This document shows, piece by piece, positions 36,975 through 47,197 of a stretch of DNA of 64,000 nucleotides. How positions within the stretch are numbered: the first letter of the stretch is position 1; the number at the start of each line of letters is the position of its first letter. Position numbers and translations under genes: made by a program. Source of the stretch: an uncultured Legionellales bacterium (GTDB taxonomy: Bacteria; Pseudomonadota; Gammaproteobacteria; Eutrophobiales; Eutrophobiaceae). Location: NCBI GenBank assembly GCA_913046215.1, contig CAJWRJ010000004.1, positions 1 through 64,000 of the forward strand. Reading direction: 5' to 3'. Under the pieces are notes generated by a model. The model saw nothing but the letters and a program-made list of their open reading frames with translations. It had not been told where the DNA came from and did no database searches.

Positions 36975-37001
36975 TATGACATTTTACGAATTAGATTGTT
37001 C
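36975..37001 (-). promoter_or_regulatory. Weak ECF-like promoter candidate before hvfA
   Basis: On the minus strand TGAACAA and GTCATA are separated so that GAACAA (37001-36996) and GTCATA (36980-36975) have 15 bp between them, loosely like extracytoplasmic-function sigma promoters (GGAAC...GTC). It lies between the lysS stop and hvfA. The match is short; read-through from lysS is an alternative. Confidence 0.25.
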
Positions 37002-37015
37002 AAATACCCTATGTT

Positions 37016-38503
37016 TTATTTCTGTCTCAAATGGGGAAACAAAATAACATCTCGTATTGAGGCTGAATCGGTTAAAAACATTACTAATCTATCGATACCA
37101 ATGCCCTCTCCAGCTGTTGGCGGCATACCATACTCAAGCGCTTTTATATAATCATCATCAAAGTGCATGGCCTCATCATCTCCTGCTTCTTTATCTTCAA
37201 CCTGTTTTCTAAATCGTTCAGCTTGATCCTCTGGGTCATTTAATTCAGAAAAACCATTTGCGATTTCTCGACCAGCAATAAAAAACTCAAATCTATCAGT
37301 AACAAAAGGATCATCGTTATTCTTTCTCGCTAATGGAGAAACTTCAGTAGGAAATTGTGTTATAAAAGTTGGTGATAATAACTTCGATTCAACCGTTTTT
37401 TCAAAAATTTCTACCTGAATTTTACCTAATCCATAGCTATCCTCTATGAATACATCTAATTCTTTAGCAATACTGCGAATTTTTTCTAATGACCTTAGAT
37501 CTTCATCGGATATAGTCTTATTATATTTCAAAATAGATTCAAATAATGACAATCTCTCAAATGGTTTTCCTAAATCATAAACCTGTTCTTGATAAGTAAC
37601 TTCGTGAGTATTGAAAAGATTTAAAGTCAACTCACGCATCATATTTTCAGTTAAATTCATTAAATCTTCATAATCAGAATAGGCCTGATAAAATTCAAGC
37701 ATTGTAAACTCTGGATTATGCCTAGGAGACAATCCTTCGTTTCTAAAACTACGGTTTATTTCAAATACTTTCTCGATTCCACCAACAACCAAACGTTTCA
37801 AATATAATTCTGGTGCGATACGAAGAAAAAGTTCCATATCTAAACTATTATGATGAGTGATAAAAGGTCTAGCAGTTGCTCCTCCTGGAATAACATGCAT
37901 CATGGGTGTTTCGACTTCTATATAATTTTCACTCTTTAAATATGAGCGTATAAAATCTATGATCTTTGATCTTATTTTAAATGTATTGCGTGTTTTCTCA
38001 TTCATAATCAGATCAACATAACGTTGACGATAACGAAGTTCTTGGTCTGTTAAGCCATGATATTTTTCAGGTAGCGGTCTAAGTGATTTAGTCAGCAATT
38101 CAATAGAATTTACATGGATACTCAACTCACCTTTATTAGTCTTCATAAGAGTACCGGTAGCACCAATAATGTCACCAATATCCCATTTTTTAAATCCATC
38201 GTTATATATTCCGTCTGGTAAATCATCGCGTCTAACATATAACTGAATTTGGCCAAACATATCTTGAATATGTGCAAAAGAAGCTTTTCCCATGATTCTT
38301 CTGCTCATCATTCTGCCAGCAATAGAAACCTTAATCGGAGTATTTTCAAGATCTTCTTTTGATTTATTCTCATATTTAGAATGTAAATCAGAAGAAAATG
38401 AATCGCGTTTAAATTGATTTGAATATGCAACGCCAGTATTTCTTAATTCTTTTAAATCTTGGCGACGTTGTAAGATTAAATCATTTTCGTTATCTGTAGT
38501 CAT
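37016..38503 (-). CDS. lysS: Lysyl-tRNA synthetase, class II
   Basis: A 495-residue enzyme charging tRNA-Lys. An N-terminal OB-fold anticodon domain (about 60-165) is followed by the class II core: motif 2 [20 protein letters not shown] and motif 3 [11 protein letters not shown] near the C-terminus. It lies 76 bp downstream of prfB on the same strand, the common prfB-lysS pairing in beta- and gammaproteobacteria. Confidence 0.97.
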   Translation of the reverse strand: MTTDNENDLILQRRQDLKELRNTGVAYSNQFKRDSFSSDLHSKYENKSKEDLENTPIKVSIAGRMMSRRIMGKASFAHIQDMFGQIQLYVRRDDLPDGIYNDGFKKWDIGDIIGATGTLMKTNKGELSIHVNSIELLTKSLRPLPEKYHGLTDQELRYRQRYVDLIMNEKTRNTFKIRSKIIDFIRSYLKSENYIEVETPMMHVIPGGATARPFITHHNSLDMELFLRIAPELYLKRLVVGGIEKVFEINRSFRNEGLSPRHNPEFTMLEFYQAYSDYEDLMNLTENMMRELTLNLFNTHEVTYQEQVYDLGKPFERLSLFESILKYNKTISDEDLRSLEKIRSIAKELDVFIEDSYGLGKIQVEIFEKTVESKLLSPTFITQFPTEVSPLARKNNDDPFVTDRFEFFIAGREIANGFSELNDPEDQAERFRKQVEDKEAGDDEAMHFDDDYIKALEYGMPPTAGEGIGIDRLVMFLTDSASIRDVILFPHLRQK

Positions 38504-38579
38504 AATCCTATTAATTTATTAAAAATAATTTATCAAAAAAGAGATAGTAACAAAAAAGCTATATTCTATGATATGAAGA

Positions 38580-39678
38580 TTATAGTCCACTTTTTAAACT
38601 CGCTTCGATAAATGCATCCAAATCTCCATCCAGAACAGCCTGTGTATTGCCTGTTTCTATCGATGTTCTCAAGTCTTTAATGCGCGATTGATCAAGGACA
38701 TACGATCTTATTTGACTACCCCATCCAATATCAGCCTTCGAATCTTCTAGCACTTGTTTCTCCGAATGCAATTTTTGCATTTCAAATTCATATAATTTAG
38801 CTCTCAACTGTTTCATAGCATGATCTTTATTTTTATGTTGGGAACGATCGCTTTGACATTGAGTAACAATACCACTTGGAATATGAGTTAATCTCACTGC
38901 TGAATCTGTTTTATTAACATGTTGCCCACCAGCACCACTTGCCCTATATGTGTCTACACGTATGTCAGATGGATTTAAATCTATTTCAATACTGTCATCA
39001 ATCTCTGGTGATACAAAAACAGAAGCAAAAGAAGTATGACGACGATTACCTGAATCGAAAGGAGATTTTCTAACTAGCCGATGCACACCGGTTTCTGTAC
39101 GTAACCACCCATATGCATACTCCCCTATAAATTGAATCGTTGCACTTTTTATTCCAGCGACTTCCCCTGGGGATGCTTCTAATAAGTCTACCTTTAAGTT
39201 ATGTTTTTCTCCCCATCGTAAATACATACGTAATAACATTTCCGCCCAATCTTGTGCTTCAGTTCCACCAGAACCAGATTGGATATCGACGAATGCATTA
39301 TTGATATCCATCTCACCAGAAAACATACGCCTAAATTCAAGGTTACTTAATTTCTTTTCGCTATTATCAAGATCAGTAAGAACCACCTCAATAGTTTCAC
39401 TATCGCCCTCTTCTTCAGCTAATTTTAATAATTCTAGTGATTCAGAAAGAGATTCTTGCAGAGAATCTATTGTTGTAACAATATTTTCGAGATAGGCACG
39501 CTCTTTTCCTAGATTCTGAGCATATTCAGCATTGTTCCATATATCAGGCTGCTCAAGCTCTCTTAATACCTCTACTAAACGCTCAGATCTTTCATCGTAT
39601 TCAAAGGTACCCCCTAAGCAGTTCTATGCGCGCCTTCATATCAGATATTTTTGTGAGAAGTGGATTTATTTCGAGCAT
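38580..39678 (-). CDS. prfB: Peptide chain release factor 2 (programmed +1 frameshift)
   Basis: RF2 releases peptides at UGA and UAA. The gene is split: a 25-codon first frame from ATG at 39678 ends at an in-frame TGA (39601-39603), and after a +1 shift the main frame runs from 39602 to 38580, giving 365 residues, the same as E. coli. The SPF recognition motif (KSPFDSGNR) and catalytic GGQ ([15 protein letters not shown]) are intact. A continuous-frame caller reports only a shortened GTG-started fragment of 268 residues. It lies between recJ and lysS. Confidence 0.96.
39601..39615 (-). promoter_or_regulatory. prfB autoregulatory +1 frameshift site
   Basis: The coding strand reads AGG GGG TAC CTT TGA A. 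It has the internal Shine-Dalgarno-like AGGGGG, the slippery CTT and the poorly terminated TGA, at the same spacing as in E. coli prfB. Low RF2 slows termination at TGA and allows the tRNA-Leu to slip +1, so RF2 controls its own synthesis. Confidence 0.95.
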
Positions 39679-39744
39679 TTAATTCGAAGCCTTGAAATTT
39701 TGTTAATATTTATTCTATAAGAACTAGCCATATAGTATCAAAAA

Positions 39745-41475
39745 TTAGTGTAGTTCGATATGTTCTATCAGTAATTGAATTTGATGATGACCTTGAAAAT
39801 CATTTATTCCTAGTCGATATGTAGAAATAATGTTGTCTTGATTAGGCGGCCAATCCTTGTCATTTTTATTAAACGCAATAGCATCCAATGTAGTATTATC
39901 ATTAACCAACTGAAGTTTAAGCTTTAGATGATTTTTGCCAACAATATACCTATCGAGCACCTTAAATTTCCCCAAAAATAGAGGCTCCGGAAATGATTGG
40001 CCCCAAGGTCCAGCATCGCTTATAGCTTGAACTAGTGACATTGAAAAATCACTATTTGATAACTCGCCATCAGTTAAACAAATGTCTTCCATATCCTCCG
40101 TTGATATATTTTTTTTAACCATTTGATTAAATACATTTGAGAATTCCACAAATCTAGATTTTTTAATAGTTAGGCCTGCTGCCATAGCATGACCTCCAAA
40201 CGCTAGTATTAAATCAGGATGCAGTCTTGCAATTTCATCAAAAACATCTTTAATATGAAGCCCGCTAATAGATCGTGCTGAACCTTTTAAAACTTTCTCA
40301 TCATCTTTTGCAAAGATAACGACAGGACGATTAAATGTATCTTTAATTTTAGAAGCTAGTATGCCTACCACACCTTGATGCCAATCACTGTTATAAATAC
40401 AAATACCATCTGGAACCTCTGCTGAGACGTTCTCAACATATTCTGATAAAATTGATAGTGCTTGCTTTTCCATGTTATTTTGAATTACACGTCTTTCTAA
40501 ATTAATTTTATTTAGTCTCTCAGCAAATTTAATTGCATCTTCAACATTATCAGTAAGTAAACACTCAATGCCTAATGACATGTCAGTTAAACGTCCTGCA
40601 GCATTAAGTCTTGGTGCAACAGCATAACCAAGATCTGAGGCTGTTAAATTTTCTAACTGCCTTCCTGCTTGCCTGAGTAATGCTGTAATACCTACCTTAG
40701 ATTTATTTTTTCTCATAAGTTTTAATCCATGCGCGACCATTGTTCTATTATTTTTGTCTAACGGAACAAGATCGGCAACTGTGCCCAAAGCAACCAAGTC
40801 TAAAAAATTTGCAAGATTAGGAAAAACAATATTATTTTTCTCAAACCAACCTATTTCTTTTAGTTTTGAGCGCAAGGCAAGGAGAATATAAAAAATTACA
40901 CCTACGCCCGCTAAATTTTTGCTCGGAAACTCATCATCAATAAGCTGTGGATTTATAATTACATTAGCATTTGGTAGCTCGTTGCCAGGTAAATGATGGT
41001 CTGTTATCAATACACTGACCCCTTGATTTCTTGCATACTCAACGCCATTTACACTAGATATTCCATTATCCACCGTGATAATTAAATCTGGTTCGTATTC
41101 CAATGCAACCTTAACAATTTCGCATGATAGGCCATAGCCATGTTCAAATCGATTAGGAACGATATATGTAATATCCTTTGCACCCATTGCTGTTAAACCA
41201 CGTATTGCAAGAGCGCAACTTGTTGCTCCATCTGTATCAAAGTCTGCTACAACTAATATTCTTTTTTTTAGTTTGAGCATTTCTTGCAACAGAGTAACTG
41301 CGCTATTAATACTGCTAAGTTTTTCGAATGAAACTAAAGAACTAAGAGAATAATCTATATCGTCAATACATTTAACATTTCTTGAAGCATAGATACGTTT
41401 CAAAACAGGGTGAATAGAATCTGGAAGATTAGCATCGACTGATACATGTCTTTCAACAATTTTTTTATTAAACAC
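39745..41475 (-). CDS. recJ: Single-stranded-DNA-specific exonuclease RecJ
   Basis: A 576-residue 5'-3' exonuclease of the DHH family, acting in RecF-pathway recombination and mismatch repair. Metal-binding motifs are visible: DFDTDG at 78-83, VDNGIS (135-140), DHH at 159-161, RLNAAGRL and the DHHA1 GGHAMAAG. It follows the rpfE-like gene by 11 bp and precedes prfB, so all four genes may be one unit. Confidence 0.96.
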   Translation of the reverse strand: MFNKKIVERHVSVDANLPDSIHPVLKRIYASRNVKCIDDIDYSLSSLVSFEKLSSINSAVTLLQEMLKLKKRILVVADFDTDGATSCALAIRGLTAMGAKDITYIVPNRFEHGYGLSCEIVKVALEYEPDLIITVDNGISSVNGVEYARNQGVSVLITDHHLPGNELPNANVIINPQLIDDEFPSKNLAGVGVIFYILLALRSKLKEIGWFEKNNIVFPNLANFLDLVALGTVADLVPLDKNNRTMVAHGLKLMRKNKSKVGITALLRQAGRQLENLTASDLGYAVAPRLNAAGRLTDMSLGIECLLTDNVEDAIKFAERLNKINLERRVIQNNMEKQALSILSEYVENVSAEVPDGICIYNSDWHQGVVGILASKIKDTFNRPVVIFAKDDEKVLKGSARSISGLHIKDVFDEIARLHPDLILAFGGHAMAAGLTIKKSRFVEFSNVFNQMVKKNISTEDMEDICLTDGELSNSDFSMSLVQAISDAGPWGQSFPEPLFLGKFKVLDRYIVGKNHLKLKLQLVNDNTTLDAIAFNKNDKDWPPNQDNIISTYRLGINDFQGHHQIQLLIEHIELH

Positions 41476-41486
41476 GCATAACCTCT

Positions 41487-42494
41487 TTATGAAATAAAAC
41501 TTTTTTGGTCTCTCCAGAAATAATAACGACTATACTTACTGATATAAATTGAATTTATATCAGTCTCTATTATTAATTGATCAATATTTTTTCTCTCAAG
41601 GGCATCGGATAGTGGTGAAAACCAATTTATCTCATATCGAACCAGCATTTCTACCCATTCATCGAAGTTATGGTAGTTCCTAAATCTATCGAATTCACCT
41701 ATAACAAAAAGATTAGAAAAATTTGAATTTATATCTTCTATTTCGTCAAATTTTTCTGGTAATTTCTTAAAAGGTGTTGCTGATATAATAGATAATCCTT
41801 CTGATATAACTTCATCTCCATATACCGATGACCAAGTTCTATCTATTATGCTGGGTAACTTACCACAACCCCAAAACCACACGCTGTTGATCGGTAATTT
41901 CTTTTCCTCTTCACGCTTAAAATTAATTTCTACATCATGCAAACTCATTTGAATATCGTTAATTAATTGTTCTATATTAATGTTGTTACTTTTCTTTGGC
42001 ATATGAGGAAGAATATCTTGGCCGATAACTGAATCAATAGGAGTTGTGCTTAATTCCATCCCTTCATTTAATTTGATATACCACCGGAAAGGGCTTGGAA
42101 CCTCTAATTGAAGATTATAGGACTCTAATAAACCATTAATTACTGCTGCGTACTCAAGTGCATCATGTTGTGTTATGTTGAATTGACTGCTATCTGATAA
42201 CTTAAGTCTATTTCCATTTGTGCTCACATGAACTGGATCAACTCGAACCCAAACTCCATCAGGATATTGATCACTATCAATCAAACGTGATATTGAAGCA
42301 ATCGGCAAATCATTCAGTCCGTTTTGCTTTAAACCAAATAGATCACACAACGCGTAACTGAATGAGTTTAATTTGCGTAACTTTGTGAAACCTTTTTTTA
42401 AAAACCAATTTAAAGCTGGTGCATTAGGTAAATCATCTGGGAAGGCAATACCAGATCCAAATAAACCAGGTATAAAAATAGTCAAGCTACGCAT
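41487..42494 (-). CDS. RpfE-like/COG4255 protein (phosphoglycerate-mutase-like)
   Basis: A 335-residue protein typical of the uncharacterised COG4255 group encoded beside recJ in beta- and gammaproteobacteria, sometimes annotated as cofactor-independent phosphoglycerate mutase or RpfE. Recognisable pieces are FIPGLFGS at the start, GVWVRVDPVHVSTNGNRL in the middle and NSVWFWGCGKLP later. The VRxDPVH segment suggests an alkaline-phosphatase-like fold remnant, but the full metal-ligand set is not obvious. The function is not known. It is 11 bp upstream of recJ. Confidence 0.75.
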   Translation of the reverse strand: MRSLTIFIPGLFGSGIAFPDDLPNAPALNWFLKKGFTKLRKLNSFSYALCDLFGLKQNGLNDLPIASISRLIDSDQYPDGVWVRVDPVHVSTNGNRLKLSDSSQFNITQHDALEYAAVINGLLESYNLQLEVPSPFRWYIKLNEGMELSTTPIDSVIGQDILPHMPKKSNNINIEQLINDIQMSLHDVEINFKREEEKKLPINSVWFWGCGKLPSIIDRTWSSVYGDEVISEGLSIISATPFKKLPEKFDEIEDINSNFSNLFVIGEFDRFRNYHNFDEWVEMLVRYEINWFSPLSDALERKNIDQLIIETDINSIYISKYSRYYFWRDQKSFIS

Positions 42495-42574
42495 TAGCGA
42501 GCATCCTTTTAGAAAGAAACATCACAACTAATAATTTGTATTATGCGATAACTTATTGTCGCATCAATTTATTC

Positions 42575-43708
42575 TTACATATTATTTAATATAGCCGATT
42601 TAACTTGTGTTAGTGAAGCTTCGACTTTAACAACTGGGGCTGTACTTTGATTGATGGCTATATCTGGATCCTTAAGCCCATGCCCTGTCAGTGTACAAAC
42701 AATGCAACTATTACTTGGAATTTTTCCAGATTCTACATCACGTAATGCTCCAGCTAATGAGGCAGCTGAAGCGGGTTCACAAAATATGCCTTCTTTTTCG
42801 GCCAGCATTTTTTGTGTTGCTAATATTTCATTGTCACTACATCTATCGAACCATCCACCCGATTCTTTATTAACAGTCCATGCATAATCCCATGATTGGG
42901 GATAGCCAATTCGAATTGCGGTAGCAATTGTCTCTGGCTTATCAACCATATCGCCCTGAATAAAAGGTGCGGCTCCGCTTGCCTGATAACCCAGCATCTT
43001 CGGACGTGTTTTAGCTATTTGCTCGTTTGAAAGATTACCGATTTTGCTAGTACACGCATTTGTAAACAAACTACTATCAGCACAAGCATACTCGCTATAC
43101 CCAAGCCAATGGGCGGTAATATTTCCAGCATTACCTACCGGAAGACAATGGAAATCAGGCGCTCTACCCAATTGTTCTATAATTTCAAAAGCAGCAGTTT
43201 TCTGTCCTTGTAAACGAAATGGATTAATAGAATTAACAATTGTCACTGGCGCCTCATCAGCAACCTCCTTTACAAGTCGCATTCCATCATCAAAGTTACC
43301 CTTAACTTGAAGAATAATAGCGCCTTCTATCATTGCCTGTGCTAGTTTTCCCTGCGCAATCTTACCATCCGGAATTACAATAAATGCAGTAATGCCAGCT
43401 CGCGCTGCGTAAGCTGCTGCAGATGCTGACGTATTTCCTGTTGAGGCACAAATAATTGCCTTCGCACCGTTCTCAACTGCTTTGGTAACCGCCATAGTCA
43501 TACCACGGTCTTTAAATGAACAGGTAGGATTTAATCCTTCGTACTTCACATAAATATCAACATCTTTATCAAGTAATGACGGAATATTATGTAATTTAAT
43601 TAAAGGTGTATTTCCTTCTCCCAAACTAATAATTTGAGTTGATTCACTTACGGGTAGTCGATCCCGATAGTGTTCTATTAATCCAGTATAAATTTTCTTT
43701 GAACTCAT
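42575..43708 (-). CDS. thrC: Threonine synthase
   Basis: A 377-residue PLP enzyme converting O-phosphohomoserine to threonine. The PLP lysine is K66 in TCSFKDRGM, with ASTGNTSASAAAYAARAG and the phosphate loop PVGNAGNI downstream. It belongs to the shorter class I threonine synthases rather than the E. coli type. It lies 9 bp after hom in an alaC-hom-thrC operon; thrB (homoserine kinase) is not in the window. Confidence 0.95.
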   Translation of the reverse strand: MSSKKIYTGLIEHYRDRLPVSESTQIISLGEGNTPLIKLHNIPSLLDKDVDIYVKYEGLNPTCSFKDRGMTMAVTKAVENGAKAIICASTGNTSASAAAYAARAGITAFIVIPDGKIAQGKLAQAMIEGAIILQVKGNFDDGMRLVKEVADEAPVTIVNSINPFRLQGQKTAAFEIIEQLGRAPDFHCLPVGNAGNITAHWLGYSEYACADSSLFTNACTSKIGNLSNEQIAKTRPKMLGYQASGAAPFIQGDMVDKPETIATAIRIGYPQSWDYAWTVNKESGGWFDRCSDNEILATQKMLAEKEGIFCEPASAASLAGALRDVESGKIPSNSCIVCTLTGHGLKDPDIAINQSTAPVVKVEASLTQVKSAILNNM

Positions 43709-43717
43709 TTAATTATC

Positions 43718-45031
43718 CTAACCAAATGTTTCCATGCGAATTCGTATTACTTTTCCATTTATTGCATCTAATTTTTCAATTTTAGCAATAGCATTATTCA
43801 TTTCTTTTTCTTTTATACATTGTGTCAAAAAAATAACAGGGATACAGCTTTCATTTTCCATAGGTTCTTTTTGTAAAATTGCCTCTATACTAATATTTGA
43901 ATCGCCAAGTATTTTTGTTACACCAGCTACAACACCCGGTTTATCTATTACGTGCATACGAAGATAAAAGGCTGTTTCAGTTTCTTCAATTGGTAAGATA
44001 TTAATATTCGATAATGCATCGGGCTGAAATGCTAGATGAGGTACCCGGTTTTCAGGATCTGTTGTTAATGCACGAACAACGTCAACAATATCTGCAACAA
44101 TGGCGGAGGCTGTTGGTTCAGAACCAGCACCAGCACCGTAATAAAGTGTTGGTCCAACAGCATCACTTTTAACCAAAACAGCATTCATTACGCCATCAAC
44201 ATTAGCGATTAAACGACGTTCCGGAATTAGAGTGGGATGAACACGTTGTTCAACTCCATTTTTAACTTTACGTGAAATACCAAGGTGTTTAATACGATAT
44301 CCCAATTCTTCTGCATATAGAACATCTTGCTTTTCGATTTTTGTTATACCCTCAGTATAGGTTTTGTCAAATTGTAGAGGCATTCCAAATGCAATTGAGC
44401 CAAGTATGGTTAATTTATGTGCGGCATCAATACCCTCAATATCAAAGGTTGGGTCTGCTTCAGCATAACCAAGTGACTGAGCCTCTTTAAGAACATCTTT
44501 AAAATCACGTCCTTTGTCCCGCATCTCCGTCAATATAAAATTACCAGTACCGTTAATAATCCCGGCAATCCATTCGATTTGATTTGCAGCTAAGCCCTCG
44601 CGAACAGCCTTAATAATAGGAATACCTCCAGCAACAGCTGCTTCAAATGCAACAGTCACCCCTTTTTTCTGAGCAGATGCAAAAATCTCATTGCCATGTA
44701 AAGCAATCAACGCTTTATTTGCTGTAATAACATGTTTACCATTTTCGATCGCTTTTAAAACCAATTCTTTTGCTGGCGAATAACCGCCTATTAATTCAAT
44801 AATAATTTCAACATCGGGATTATCAACAACTAAAAAAGGATCGTTTGTAATATTTGTAATCTTGTTTAAACCAACAATAGCATCTGCATCATATTCTTTT
44901 GCCGCAGCAAAAGTTATTTGAATATCACGACCTGCTCGTCTTGCGATTTCATCTGCATTACGTGCGAGCACACTGACCGTGCCACCGCCAACAGTTCCTA
45001 AACCAAGAAGCCCTATTTTAACAGGTTGCAT
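43718..45031 (-). CDS. hom: Homoserine dehydrogenase with ACT domain
   Basis: A 437-residue monofunctional enzyme reducing aspartate semialdehyde to homoserine. The NAD(P) motif GLLGLGTVGGGTV is at 7-19, the catalytic segment has INGTGNFILTEM and GYAEADPTFDIEGIDAAHKL, and a C-terminal ACT domain (about 355-430, FYLRMHVIDKPGVVAGV) suggests threonine feedback. It is 24 bp downstream of alaC and 9 bp upstream of thrC. Confidence 0.96.
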   Translation of the reverse strand: MQPVKIGLLGLGTVGGGTVSVLARNADEIARRAGRDIQITFAAAKEYDADAIVGLNKITNITNDPFLVVDNPDVEIIIELIGGYSPAKELVLKAIENGKHVITANKALIALHGNEIFASAQKKGVTVAFEAAVAGGIPIIKAVREGLAANQIEWIAGIINGTGNFILTEMRDKGRDFKDVLKEAQSLGYAEADPTFDIEGIDAAHKLTILGSIAFGMPLQFDKTYTEGITKIEKQDVLYAEELGYRIKHLGISRKVKNGVEQRVHPTLIPERRLIANVDGVMNAVLVKSDAVGPTLYYGAGAGSEPTASAIVADIVDVVRALTTDPENRVPHLAFQPDALSNINILPIEETETAFYLRMHVIDKPGVVAGVTKILGDSNISIEAILQKEPMENESCIPVIFLTQCIKEKEMNNAIAKIEKLDAINGKVIRIRMETFG

Positions 45032-45055
45032 AATATAAATTCTCTTACTTAATCT

Positions 45056-46258
45056 TTAACCAGCAATATTAGCCTTTGTATTTTCTTCTTTAAGCATCGA
45101 TCGAATCGCACGTAATGCCTGACGTATACGATGTTCATTTTCAATCAAGGCGAATCGAACAAAATTATCTCCATAACTACCGAAACCAATGCCAGGAGAA
45201 ACCGCTACCTTGGCTTCAATTAATACCTTTTTTGAAAATTCAAGCGAACCCATTGCCTTGTATTGCTCAGGTATAGGTGCCCATACAAACATTGTGCCCT
45301 TCGGTTTGTCTATATTCCAGCCCATAGAGTTCAATCCATCGCACAAGACATCACGTCGTCCACAGTACATATCCCGTATATCTGAAACACATTGTTGATC
45401 ATCTTCAAGCGCGGTGATTGATGCAATTTGAATGGGTGTAAATGTTCCATAATCTAAATAAGATTTAATGCGTGAAAGCGCATTAACTAATGTCGGATTA
45501 CCAACCATAAACCCAACACGCCATCCAGGCATGTTGTAACTTTTTGACATTGAGAAAAATTCAACAGCAATATCTTTTGCATCAGGTACCTGTAAAATGG
45601 ATGGTGCTTTATATCCATCAAAAACAATATCAGCATAAGCTAAATCCTGTATTACCCATATTTTGTGTTCTCTCGCGATATCAATAATTTTGCTAAAAAA
45701 ATCTAAATCAACGCACTGTGTTGTAGGATTACTGGGAAAATTTATAAGCAGCATTTTCGGTTTTGGCCACGAATCACGTATTGATTTTTGAAGTTCTTCA
45801 AAAAAATCGACATCTGGTCCTATTGGTATATGTCTGACATCGGCGCCTGCGATAACAAAACCAAATGGATGAATTGGGTAGGCCGGATTTGGTACAAGTA
45901 CAGCATCGCCACGATCAACGACTGCCATCGCCAAATGTGCTAACCCTTCTTTTGACCCGAGAGTTACTATTGCCTCTGATTCTGGATCTAGGTCTACATC
46001 ATAACGTGCTTTATACCAATTACAGATGGCGCGTCGTAAACGCGGGATTCCCTTTGAAATAGAATAACCATGAGTATCGTCGCGTTGTGATGCCTCAACC
46101 AATTTTTCAACAATATGCTTTGGCGTAGGCTGATCGGGGTTGCCCATACCAAAATCGATAATATCCTCGCCACGATGACGAGCCTCCATCTTCAACTCAT
46201 TAACGATATTGAATACATATGGCGGTAGTCGGTTAATTCGTGCAAATTCTTCGTTCAA
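45056..46258 (-). CDS. alaC: PLP aminotransferase, AlaC (alanine transaminase) type
   Basis: A 400-residue fold-type I class I/II aminotransferase. It opens with [11 protein letters not shown], carries [12 protein letters not shown], and has its PLP lysine in [15 protein letters not shown]. This is the AlaC/YfdZ subgroup that transfers an amino group from glutamate to pyruvate, related to LL-DAP aminotransferases. In many proteobacteria it heads the hom-thrC operon, as here. Confidence 0.92.
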   Translation of the reverse strand: MNEEFARINRLPPYVFNIVNELKMEARHRGEDIIDFGMGNPDQPTPKHIVEKLVEASQRDDTHGYSISKGIPRLRRAICNWYKARYDVDLDPESEAIVTLGSKEGLAHLAMAVVDRGDAVLVPNPAYPIHPFGFVIAGADVRHIPIGPDVDFFEELQKSIRDSWPKPKMLLINFPSNPTTQCVDLDFFSKIIDIAREHKIWVIQDLAYADIVFDGYKAPSILQVPDAKDIAVEFFSMSKSYNMPGWRVGFMVGNPTLVNALSRIKSYLDYGTFTPIQIASITALEDDQQCVSDIRDMYCGRRDVLCDGLNSMGWNIDKPKGTMFVWAPIPEQYKAMGSLEFSKKVLIEAKVAVSPGIGFGSYGDNFVRFALIENEHRIRQALRAIRSMLKEENTKANIAG

Positions 46259-46354
46259 TTTATGTCTCTAAAAGCCTGAAAAAAATCAGATTATACGGTA
46301 TAGCGTATCAACGATACAGAGGTCTTTCAGCTACCTGATTTTTTAAGATTTCAG

Positions 46355-46360
46355 TATAAT
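46355..46360 (+). promoter_or_regulatory. TATAAT -10 element placed for a leaderless nitrilase mRNA
   Basis: A perfect TATAAT ends 6 bp before the ATG at 46367. Transcription from it would start at about the ATG itself, and there is no Shine-Dalgarno sequence upstream of that ATG. No good -35 box is visible at 16-18 bp. A second, more distant promoter cannot be excluded. Confidence 0.4.
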
Positions 46361-46366
46361 CATTCC

Positions 46367-47197
46367 ATGACCTATGCTGCTGCGATTCAAATGGTGTCGA
46401 CTGATACCGTTAGTAAAAATCTCGAACTATCTGAAAAACTGATCGAAGAAGCTGCTATAAAAAAAGCTAAGCTGATTACTTTACCTGAAAATTTTCCACT
46501 AATGGGAAAACGGGATGAAGATCGATTAGCGATAGCCGAATCATTAAATAATGGGCCACTTCAATTATTTCTTAGTGAGCAATCAAAAAAACATAAAATA
46601 TGGTTATTAGGTGGCACAATTCCATTAAAAAGCAACAATCCCGAAAAAGTATTTGCAACAAATTTACTTTTTAATCCTAATGGAGAATGTATTGCACGTT
46701 ACGATAAAATACATCTATTTGATGTTATCCTAGATGATAAAATTGGAGAATCTTATAGAGAATCAAAAACCTTTGAATCAGGTGATAGTATTGTAGTAGC
46801 GCAAACAGAAATCGGAAATATTGGGCTCTCAGTTTGCTACGACTTAAGGTTTCCTGAGATGTACCGCAAAATGCATAATAAAAATGTTCAAATCATTACA
46901 GCACCATCTGCATTTACAGCAACAACTGGTAAAGCACATTGGAAGACTTTATTAAAAACTCGCGCGATTGAGAACTTGTGTTATCTTATTGCTTCTAATC
47001 AAGGAGGAGTACATGCGAGTGGCCGTGAAACTTGGGGGCATAGTATGATTATTGATCCTTGGGGTGAGGTACTAGCTGAAGTAGAAAATGAGACTGGAAT
47101 AGCAGTTGCTAAAATTGATATTGATAAATTAATTTGTCTCAGAAAAAGTTTCCCAACACTAACACATAGAAAGCTGGATTATAATATAAATGAGTAA
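46367..47197 (+). CDS. Carbon-nitrogen hydrolase (Nit/omega-amidase-like)
   Basis: A 276-residue nitrilase-superfamily amidase with the full triad: E41 in LPENFP, K114 in YDKIHLFD and C157 in SVCYDLRFPE. The sequence resembles the Nit1/Nit2 branch, which hydrolyses deaminated glutathione or 2-oxoglutaramate, a metabolite-repair job. It overlaps tldD by 8 bp (ATGAGTAA), the usual pairing in gammaproteobacteria, although the customary upstream yhdP-like gene is absent here. Confidence 0.92.
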   Translation: MTYAAAIQMVSTDTVSKNLELSEKLIEEAAIKKAKLITLPENFPLMGKRDEDRLAIAESLNNGPLQLFLSEQSKKHKIWLLGGTIPLKSNNPEKVFATNLLFNPNGECIARYDKIHLFDVILDDKIGESYRESKTFESGDSIVVAQTEIGNIGLSVCYDLRFPEMYRKMHNKNVQIITAPSAFTATTGKAHWKTLLKTRAIENLCYLIASNQGGVHASGRETWGHSMIIDPWGEVLAEVENETGIAVAKIDIDKLICLRKSFPTLTHRKLDYNINE

